Source: Pseudoalteromonas espejiana DSM 9414 (GTDB lineage: Bacteria; Pseudomonadota; Gammaproteobacteria; Enterobacterales; Alteromonadaceae). Taken from it: DNA of 64,000 nucleotides. The notes under the pieces are model-generated. The model ran no database searches. It was not told the DNA's origin and was given only the letters and a program-made list of their open reading frames with translations. The DNA lies in assembly GCF_002221525.1 (NCBI RefSeq), contig NZ_CP011029.1:310001-374000 (forward strand), in the 5' to 3' direction. Positions 51,353-57,856 of the stretch are shown one piece after another. The position numbers and the translations under genes were made by a program. The number at the start of each line of letters is the position of its first letter. Position 1 is the first letter of the stretch.

Positions 51353-51353
51353 A

Positions 51354-51452
51354 TGCTAACAAGAACTTCAAACGGAAAAAATACAGTTGGCTGTTTTCAC
51401 TCCGTTCAACATTTTAGCCAACTAAATTTTTCCGCTTAAGTAGGCGTTATCT
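51354..51452. other. Integron attC recombination site
   Basis: 99 bp starting TGCTAAC and ending GGCGTTATCT. The arms CTTCAAACGGAAAAA...CAGTTGGCT and AGCCAACT...TTTTTCCGCTTAAG pair over about 22 bp with unpaired extra bases, and the loop is A/T-rich: the structure of a folded attC. The left core TGCTAAC is the exact reverse complement of the core GTTAGCA at the left boundary of the cassette (51008), as required if the two halves came from the same circular cassette. Confidence 0.85.
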
Positions 51453-51477
51453 AGCTTGAAGGATAAGGAAATTCACA

Positions 51478-51771
51478 ATGCAGAATAAACTAGCCATGGC
51501 CTTAGGAACTCTTCCTCGATACCTAGCATTTCAGTTGTTTTTCCTTACTTATGTGCTATCTATCTTTATCCATGCATCTGAACCGTCTCCTAAAATTTAT
51601 CAAACTGGGATGTTTTTTTATCTTCTCCCTTTGATGATGGCTATGGTAGTAACGTACTTTGGCTACATGACTGCTAGAAGTGGAAGCGTAAGCAAAACAC
51701 AGTATTTACAAGCATGTGGAGTTTTTGTGCTCTACGGATTTATCTGGCATGCTCTTTTTAACGCTACGTAA
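51478..51771 (+). CDS. Small hypothetical membrane protein (cassette gene)
   Basis: 97 residues, not recognised. Three hydrophobic segments (about 13-33, 43-63 and 75-93) and a short polar N-terminus. AAGGATAAGGA precedes the ATG. It begins 32 bp after the attC core GTTATCT and ends in a TAACAA-containing sequence that starts a second, degenerate attC-like palindrome, so it is probably the second cassette in the array. Function unknown. Confidence 0.65.
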   Translation: MQNKLAMALGTLPRYLAFQLFFLTYVLSIFIHASEPSPKIYQTGMFFYLLPLMMAMVVTYFGYMTARSGSVSKTQYLQACGVFVLYGFIWHALFNAT

Positions 51772-51860
51772 CAACTCAATTAATTGATTCACTTCGTGCG
51801 CTGGTAGGCATACACGCAGGGCGGCTGCGCCATTATGCTTTGCGTGCCTACGCCCGCTAT
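51768..51860. other. Degenerate attC-like palindrome
   Basis: Begins CGTAACAACTCAATTAATTG, with internal arms GTAGGCATACACGCA / TGCGTGCCTAC, and ends CCCGCTATTG, where a working core would read GTTATTG. The arms pair well but both core boxes are damaged, so this is a decayed attC or a fortuitous palindrome. Confidence 0.45.
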
Positions 51861-51889
51861 TGAAAAATTAACTATACAAGGAGATCCCA

Positions 51890-52264
51890 GTGTTTGCCCA
51901 GATGAAAAAGGCAATGTCAAAAGGCATTTGGCATTCAATAGCGGTAATAATAGTTTTGCTTGTTGCTGGACCAGAGTTCATGGTGAGTATGGAACTTTTG
52001 GCCATGGTAGAAATGTTAGGTGCTTCAACTTTTGTTTTAATGTATGTTTCAGGCTTAAAACTATTTTTTGCTAAACTTTTAGTTAAATATAGACACTTTG
52101 AGCGCCACTCAATCCTAATTATCCCTACAATAGAGAATCTAAGGCAAATGCCTTCATTAGTTTTTCATGCAATACCCGAACGCACTTTTATCGTATGTTA
52201 TTTAGTTCTTATTATTACTAGTGCGTCAGTAATGTACACAGGTACGCTAATAAACGCTTCTTAA
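51890..52264 (+). CDS. Small hypothetical membrane protein, GTG start (cassette gene)
   Basis: 124 residues from GTG at 51890 with a strong AAGGAGAT ribosome site. Three hydrophobic helices (about 13-30, 37-58 and 97-118) and a central polar loop (KYRHFERHS...). Not recognised. It follows the degenerate attC; its own stop is followed at once by GGAGTGTTAGAT, a fair core sequence (GTTAGAT) without a visible palindrome. A shadow ORF in another frame is ignored. Confidence 0.62.
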   Translation: MFAQMKKAMSKGIWHSIAVIIVLLVAGPEFMVSMELLAMVEMLGASTFVLMYVSGLKLFFAKLLVKYRHFERHSILIIPTIENLRQMPSLVFHAIPERTFIVCYLVLIITSASVMYTGTLINAS

Positions 52265-52290
52265 AGGAGTGTTAGATTACTAAGGAAGTT

Positions 52291-52791
52291 ATGCGTAAGT
52301 TTATAAATGTGAATAAGCAACGGCAAAAGGTATTGGAAGTTCAATTTCCAAAGCTTATCGACTTAGCTCAAGTTAACGAAACTAAAGAATATACTTATCT
52401 TGCTATCTCTATTTTTGATCATTGGCTTACTCAAGAGGAGTCAAAGGAACTATTAGGTGAGCTTGACACAAACGAAATTGAACGAAGAAGCTTAATATTT
52501 GATAAATTTAATCAGCTTTTATCCCAAAAGACTGAGATTTTAACTTTTCGTTTTGGTGGAAAAAATGGTGATAAACCTAAGTTTAAATCATTTTCATCGC
52601 CAGAAGCGCAATCTTGTTACTTTAGACAAACTGATACGGGAATGTATCAAGCTATTTTACCAGCGTTAAAAGCCGTTTACTTTGAGGGTTATGACGACAC
52701 TAACGTTTTTTATTTACGAGATTTGGCTGTTAAATCATTCATTGAGTCTTGTGCAAATGAAGTCGGTTTGCATTGTTTGGAGCATTGGTAG
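52291..52791 (+). CDS. Hypothetical soluble protein (possible last cassette)
   Basis: 166 residues, hydrophilic, no signal peptide or membrane helix. Features by eye: an N-terminal helix RQKVLEVQFPKLIDLA, TYLAISIFDHWLTQEESKEL, and a C-terminal IESCANEVGLHCLEHW. I do not recognise the family. It lies 26 bp after the previous cassette gene, with TAAGGAAGTT before the ATG. The stop overlaps GCCCAAC, which fits the left core of an attC, but no matching right core is seen before the convergent gene at 52863, so the array end may be lost. Confidence 0.6.
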   Translation: MRKFINVNKQRQKVLEVQFPKLIDLAQVNETKEYTYLAISIFDHWLTQEESKELLGELDTNEIERRSLIFDKFNQLLSQKTEILTFRFGGKNGDKPKFKSFSSPEAQSCYFRQTDTGMYQAILPALKAVYFEGYDDTNVFYLRDLAVKSFIESCANEVGLHCLEHW

Positions 52792-52862
52792 CCCAACTAA
52801 AAATCAACGAAGGACTTAAAAGCGTGGCTTGAACTCCAGCCGATACTGTCATTCATAACTTT

Positions 52863-53447
52863 CTATAGGCTTGTTGCTTTACTGCGTAGCTTTAATACAT
52901 AACCGACGGGCTCGCCTTGTGGTTTTTTGTAACTAAAACTAGTTAGTTTTACTAAAGCGCTATCGCTTTTTTGCCAGTAAACAATTGCTCTGTGATTACG
53001 CACTTCATGCATAATTACATCGTAATGTAAGCTAATGGGGAGTAGTTCACTCCGGTTATTAAGTGGTGCTGAAAGCTCAATACGCACGGAGCGATAAAAC
53101 CCAACGTGAGAGTTATGCACTAAATTAATTTCAGCATGGTTAAGCGTAATTGGTAAAGCTTGAGTATCGCTTATCAATGCCATATGGCTGTGTAAATAAT
53201 CGTTTAGTTTATTAAGTACTTTAGCCTGTAAAGGCTCATCTATTTGTGCGCCATCAAGTGAAGAGAGCACTGGCGCGGCTATAATTAAGTCCTCAAGGGC
53301 AAAGCTTAACTTTAAACCAAGAGTATTATTTGGCTGCTCAGTTAATGTTAGCTCACTGCCTGGCAGCGCATGTGCATTAGCAAATTTAGTGCTTAGTAAA
53401 ACACATAAGGCGAGTGCTAAGACTCGCATTATAGGGTTTTTAATCAT
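52863..53447 (-). CDS. Exported hypothetical protein paired with DUF3500
   Basis: 194 residues with a signal peptide (1-25, ending ANAHA) and a beta-rich domain that starts HALPGSELTLTEQP. That opening resembles the periplasmic first domain of HupE/UreJ-like membrane proteins, but no membrane helices follow. The gene starts in a 4-bp overlap with the stop of the DUF3500 gene, so the two are translationally coupled and their products probably act together in the periplasm. Function unknown. Confidence 0.62.
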   Translation of the reverse strand: MIKNPIMRVLALALCVLLSTKFANAHALPGSELTLTEQPNNTLGLKLSFALEDLIIAAPVLSSLDGAQIDEPLQAKVLNKLNDYLHSHMALISDTQALPITLNHAEINLVHNSHVGFYRSVRIELSAPLNNRSELLPISLHYDVIMHEVRNHRAIVYWQKSDSALVKLTSFSYKKPQGEPVGYVLKLRSKATSL

Positions 53448-54640
53448 TGTGTTTGGCCGCCGTAGTCATCGGTTTTATCTCGCCATACAGAGTGTGGGTG
53501 ATTCCCCTCTTCGTTAGTTGATTTATTCGATTGCAACGAAAATTCAATCCAAATAGAAGGGCCGTCTACTCTTACGTAATCATCTTCGCTATTTAGTGCG
53601 GTTGTACCTGAAAAACCAATGACGGTATCGGCCATCTCTGAGGCGTACTTATCCATGTACTGTTTGGCATCTGTGGCATTAATATCTTCTACATAGGTGG
53701 CTATTGCTTTCATTAGTAATGCTTTTTGTGTGTTATTAAGCTTATTGACACTTAAGCCTTCTTGCTCGGTTGGTATGGCGTCGTCAGCTTGTGGGCCTGC
53801 AATTATATCTCTGTATGTGCCTACAAGCGTGGCGGCTTTTTGCTGTTCAGGGGTTAAGCTTTTAAGAAACGCTGCAAAGGTATCTCTTTCTTGGAGTAAA
53901 GGGGCGTTTGTTTTACCGTTCATATCAAATGGATGAAATGGCTCTATACCTCTAAAAGACGGAGTTGCACCAATTAATTTGCCATCACTATAGGTGTTTG
54001 AAAACGCAAAATGATGGCCGCCATAATAAAGCTGCCAAGTACCTATTTTTGCAGGAGTGCCTAAAAAAGCAAGTTTAGAATTAAACGATGAGTAGCCCGC
54101 TTTATAGTCATCACTAATTGTTCCAATGTAGTCATCAGCATTTAGTGTTTGTAGCATTTCATCAAAGCCTTCGTTATCTTTAAGGCCTGCAGCTTCCATT
54201 AAAATAGCTTTAACAACGCCGCGCTGCTCTACCTTAAGCTCGCCTAAAAACACGCCAGGGCGTGCAGGAAAAGCCCCAGCGGGTAAGTTACTCCAATTTT
54301 TTGCTTGTTCTAATGAGTAATCTAATTGCATATGCGCTAAGTTTTTATCACTAACCCCCGATTTGAGCAGGTCAATTAAGCATAATAAACGTGTAACACC
54401 CGGATCATCACCACAAGTATCAACCGACTCTGGAATGGCAATAGTCCCCATTAGCGTGCTGGTATCACCAAGGCGACCTTGTATTATTTTGCTTAAAGCG
54501 GCATCTTTTGCAGAAAGTTGAGGTGGCCCTTTATGTTGCTCGTCGTGCTGCGGCTCTGCGCTAAGTTGGGTACTTGCAAATGCACTTGCAAGCCCAAGTG
54601 CAACGAGTTTAAATAGGTTACTGTGCTTATTTTTGATCAT
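53444..54640 (-). CDS. Exported DUF3500 protein
   Basis: 398 residues with a signal peptide (to about 28, LSAEP) and the DUF3500 fold: NLPAGAFPARPGVFLGELKVEQR, then GTPAKIGTWQLYYGGHHFAFSNTY with the conserved Trp-x-x-x-x-Gly-Gly-His-His, FRGIEPFHPF, SLTPEQQKAATLVGTY, and a C-terminal RVDGPSIWIEFSLQ with HPHSVWRDKTDDYGG. The repeated His motifs suggest a metal or haem-like ligand, but the biochemical role of the family is unknown. The first gene of a two-gene operon, followed by the coupled exported protein. Confidence 0.82.
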   Translation of the reverse strand: MIKNKHSNLFKLVALGLASAFASTQLSAEPQHDEQHKGPPQLSAKDAALSKIIQGRLGDTSTLMGTIAIPESVDTCGDDPGVTRLLCLIDLLKSGVSDKNLAHMQLDYSLEQAKNWSNLPAGAFPARPGVFLGELKVEQRGVVKAILMEAAGLKDNEGFDEMLQTLNADDYIGTISDDYKAGYSSFNSKLAFLGTPAKIGTWQLYYGGHHFAFSNTYSDGKLIGATPSFRGIEPFHPFDMNGKTNAPLLQERDTFAAFLKSLTPEQQKAATLVGTYRDIIAGPQADDAIPTEQEGLSVNKLNNTQKALLMKAIATYVEDINATDAKQYMDKYASEMADTVIGFSGTTALNSEDDYVRVDGPSIWIEFSLQSNKSTNEEGNHPHSVWRDKTDDYGGQTQ

Positions 54641-54802
54641 GTTGTCACCAGGCTGCTTTTAAATTGATTCATAAATGAGTAAGGCAAGTTAGGCCTAACC
54701 GTAAACGTTAATACCAGTATTACACATCAGCATGAATATAATATTTAGTTAGATCAAATAAGTGTTATTTATTTTTAAGAATGAACGATTTATTTAAAAA
54801 CA

Positions 54803-54832
54803 AAAAAAGCCGCTTGTTGTAACAAGCGGCTT
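54803..54832 (-). terminator. Terminator of the laminarin operon
   Basis: Perfect stem AAGCCGCTTGTT / AACAAGCGGCTT followed on the minus strand by seven T, 22 bp after the TonB receptor stop. Confidence 0.93.
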
Positions 54833-54854
54833 AACTTTCTAACTAGGGTTTAGT

Positions 54855-57788
54855 TTAAAATGTGTAACGGGCACCCACTGAATAACGAGGGCCGTACTGA
54901 TTAGCAAATAAAAATTGCTCTTCGTAACGGCCGTAGCCTTCTTCGGTGGCATTATTTAAGTTTATGCCATCAAAAAATACAGTTACGTTCTCGTTTACAT
55001 CGTAGTTAACGCTCATATCCCATTGGCCGTAGGCTTTAGCATATTGCGGTGGCGCATCGGCTGAGCCTTGTGCTTGGCCTACACCAATTAGGTACGAGTC
55101 GCGCCATGCGTAAGTAATTTTAATTGATAGGCCGTCTTTTTCGTAAAAGCCTTGGAAGTTAGCAGAGTCACTTAAACCTGTAAGCGGAGCTTGTTGATCA
55201 AGGCTTTCGCTATCAAATTCAACGTCGCCATCTACAAACGTGGCATTAACACCTACACCAAAGCCGGTTTCGCCAATTAAGTGCTGAACAGCCACTTCAA
55301 AACCATCTACCGATTTACTGTCGGTGTTTTGTGGTTGGCTTATGTTCCATACCATAAGTGGGTCATCGCTATTTGGCTCAATGACGCCATTCGCATTGCC
55401 GTAACCGTTGCTGATCATTTGTGCAAAAATAGCGTCGGTGGTTGCTTGCTCGCCGCGCGATTCAATATCGCTCACTGCTTGTGAGTAACGTGGGCCATTT
55501 AAAATGTCGTATAGACCATCAATTGTGGTTTGCGTAATAGTGGTTTGAATAAAGTTATCTACGTCTTTTTTAAAGTAACCAACAGAGGCATAGCTGCCCT
55601 CTGCGTAGTAATACTCTAGTGATAAGTCGAGGTTGGTTGATTCAAACGGCAGTAAGTTTGTATTACCTTGGCTACCGGTACGCGAGCCAGGTTTTGGGCT
55701 ACCAGTTAAGCTACGGCCACCGGCTAAATCACCCAGTGGTGCACGCGACATAGTTTTACCCCACGAAACACGGGCTACTACGTCTTCGGTTAAATCAACA
55801 CTTACATCGATTGACGGTAATAATATGTCGTAATCGCCTTGTTGCTCTAAAAAGTTATCTTCACCGCCAGCCGCGTATTGCATAATCCACTCTGAGGCGC
55901 TGATCCAATTAACTTGCTCTTCAACACGTTGGCGTACTGTGCTGGTAACATCTGTTTGCTCGTAGCGTAGGCCTGCGTTTACTTTTACATAGTAGTCGCT
56001 TACATCAAATTCCCAGCTTGATTGAATATAAAAGCTGTTTGTGATTTCTTCTACGTAGCTTTCGCTGTCAATACCATCCATGTAAGCATTGGCTGCGTAT
56101 GCATCGCCACCGGTTACATCAGAGGTAAGATAGGCCATTTGGCGTGCTACGGCTTCGTCAAAATCGTAGGTGTAGTAGTAACCTGGTTGTAAATCGCTGC
56201 CGCCGCCATCAAATTGATCTAAAAGGCCCGACGTATCGTGGCGAGTAAACATACTATCTGGGAATATTTCTGTGTACGATGGGTTAAAACCAGGGCCGCC
56301 CACTAAGCCACTCCATGCAGTATAGCCGCCGGTGTTTTGTTCAGTGCGTGATGCGCCAAATTTAACTTTAACTAGGCCAATATCGTAGTTTTCGTTGTAC
56401 CATGTAGTATGTAGTTGTAACTGTTCAATGTTAGATTCACCCGGCGAGTGCGTAAATTGGCTAAAGTTAGAATCAATTTCGCCTGGCGTTAATTCGCTTG
56501 TGCCATTTAACCAGTTAACTTGTGCACTTGGAATTTCGCCTGTGCGGTAATCGTAAATTTTATTAGCAAGCTGATCAGAGCCTAAAATAACTTGGCCTGT
56601 ACTACCTAGTCCGCTGTCGGCACCGTTGTCGGTTTCGTTTTTAGAGTCATGGTAATCAAGCTCTACGTGCCATGTGTCGTTTATTTCCCACTCTAGGTTT
56701 AAACCAATAGAGCGGGCTTCTACTTCTGTAGTGCCTTTGTTAGCTGTAAAAGAGGCATCGTTACCGCTAATATCGGCATAAACGGCTGTGCCATTTTCAT
56801 CAAGCTCGTAGCCATTAATATTGCTACCAAAGTCGTTCCAAATACCCCAACCAATACTTTCAGAGCCCGTTACTGCTTTACTTGCTGTGTAATCAAGTGT
56901 GGCTACAAAGCCATCGGTTGGCTCATATTGAAAAGTAACTTGGCCGTTTGTACGTTCACGTTCTACATCTTCAATAGAGTAGTTCATGTCTTTAGGGAAG
57001 TAGTAGTTACCAGTTGGGTCTGTACGGTTATCAACTACGTTACTGCTGTCTAATTCGGGTAAATCTACATTGGCTTGCCAACCTTGAATATTGGCACGTT
57101 GTTTTTGAAAGTCACGTTCTTGATGTGAAAACGAAAAACCAAAACCAAATCTGTCATCTGCAAAGGTGTTGCTATAAACTGCCGAAAGCTCAGGGGTTAC
57201 ATCATCGCCAGCTTCGTTAGACGAGTCGTGATTTGCTTTAATAGTTGCTGAAAAGTTTTGACCTGGCTTTTGAAAAGGGCGCGCAGTAGAAATGTTTACC
57301 GTAGCACCTAAACCACCGCTAGGTACATCGGCGCGGGCTGTTTTAAATACTTCTAGTGCACTCACGCCTTCAGAGGCAATGTTTTCAAGGTTGTACGAGC
57401 GTGTATAACCTGTGCCTGGCATTTGGCGGCCGTTTAGCGTAATTAAGTTAAACTCTGGGCCAAAACCACGTACTGTAATTTGGCTACCTTCACCGTTTGC
57501 ACGACTCACCGATACACCGGTAATACGCTGTAATGATTCTGCTAAGTTGGTGTCTGGAAATTTACCCATTTCTTCAGCTGAAATGGCATCTACCACGCCT
57601 GATGAGTCGCGCTTCATATCCATAGAACGAATAAGTGAACCACGAATACCTTTTACTTCAATAACTTCTACATCAGGAGATGCTGCTGTGTCTGCTTCGG
57701 CGGCAATAGCCGTATTTAACGTGCTCGCAGCAATGATAAGAGACACAGAAGCCGCAAGTTGGCTCTTTTTAAAATTGAATGTGTTCAT
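54855..57788 (-). CDS. TonB-dependent receptor for laminarin/beta-glucan oligosaccharides
   Basis: 977 residues of the carbohydrate-type Alteromonadales receptor class. Signal peptide 1-29 (TAIAA), TonB box VEVIEVKGIRGSL at about 40-52, plug with EEMGKFPDTNLAESLQRITG, TVRGFGPEFNLITLNGRQMP and RADVPSGGLGATVNISTARP, then a large barrel ending GARYTF. It transports oligosaccharides into the periplasm with TonB energy. Its gene is 68 bp downstream of the GH16 laminarinase on the same strand, joined by a 10-bp-stem hairpin (57822-57844), and shares the LacI-type operators further up. Substrate is from this linkage. Confidence 0.9.
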   Translation of the reverse strand: MNTFNFKKSQLAASVSLIIAASTLNTAIAAEADTAASPDVEVIEVKGIRGSLIRSMDMKRDSSGVVDAISAEEMGKFPDTNLAESLQRITGVSVSRANGEGSQITVRGFGPEFNLITLNGRQMPGTGYTRSYNLENIASEGVSALEVFKTARADVPSGGLGATVNISTARPFQKPGQNFSATIKANHDSSNEAGDDVTPELSAVYSNTFADDRFGFGFSFSHQERDFQKQRANIQGWQANVDLPELDSSNVVDNRTDPTGNYYFPKDMNYSIEDVERERTNGQVTFQYEPTDGFVATLDYTASKAVTGSESIGWGIWNDFGSNINGYELDENGTAVYADISGNDASFTANKGTTEVEARSIGLNLEWEINDTWHVELDYHDSKNETDNGADSGLGSTGQVILGSDQLANKIYDYRTGEIPSAQVNWLNGTSELTPGEIDSNFSQFTHSPGESNIEQLQLHTTWYNENYDIGLVKVKFGASRTEQNTGGYTAWSGLVGGPGFNPSYTEIFPDSMFTRHDTSGLLDQFDGGGSDLQPGYYYTYDFDEAVARQMAYLTSDVTGGDAYAANAYMDGIDSESYVEEITNSFYIQSSWEFDVSDYYVKVNAGLRYEQTDVTSTVRQRVEEQVNWISASEWIMQYAAGGEDNFLEQQGDYDILLPSIDVSVDLTEDVVARVSWGKTMSRAPLGDLAGGRSLTGSPKPGSRTGSQGNTNLLPFESTNLDLSLEYYYAEGSYASVGYFKKDVDNFIQTTITQTTIDGLYDILNGPRYSQAVSDIESRGEQATTDAIFAQMISNGYGNANGVIEPNSDDPLMVWNISQPQNTDSKSVDGFEVAVQHLIGETGFGVGVNATFVDGDVEFDSESLDQQAPLTGLSDSANFQGFYEKDGLSIKITYAWRDSYLIGVGQAQGSADAPPQYAKAYGQWDMSVNYDVNENVTVFFDGINLNNATEEGYGRYEEQFLFANQYGPRYSVGARYTF

Positions 57789-57821
57789 AATAGCTCTGCT
57801 TTATAAAATGTTGTTGTGTAG

Positions 57822-57844
57822 CAATAGGCGCTTAGCGCCTATTG
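57822..57844 (-). promoter_or_regulatory. Intercistronic hairpin between laminarinase and receptor genes
   Basis: CAATAGGCGC-TTA-GCGCCTATTG, a perfect ten-pair stem with no T-run, so it is not a standard terminator. It lies between the two cotranscribed genes and may tune the ratio of products by protecting mRNA ends or marking a processing site. Confidence 0.6.
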
Positions 57845-57856
57845 TAGTGTGTGTTT

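Noticed and set aside
51835..52074. 79-codon ORF overlapping the cassette gene at 51890 in another frame
   Set aside because: Starts inside the degenerate attC; the GTG gene in the other frame has a strong ribosome site and membrane helices.
52291..52791. Assignment of the hypothetical protein to DUF3885
   Set aside because: Only vague resemblance in length and aromatic pattern; not enough to name a family.
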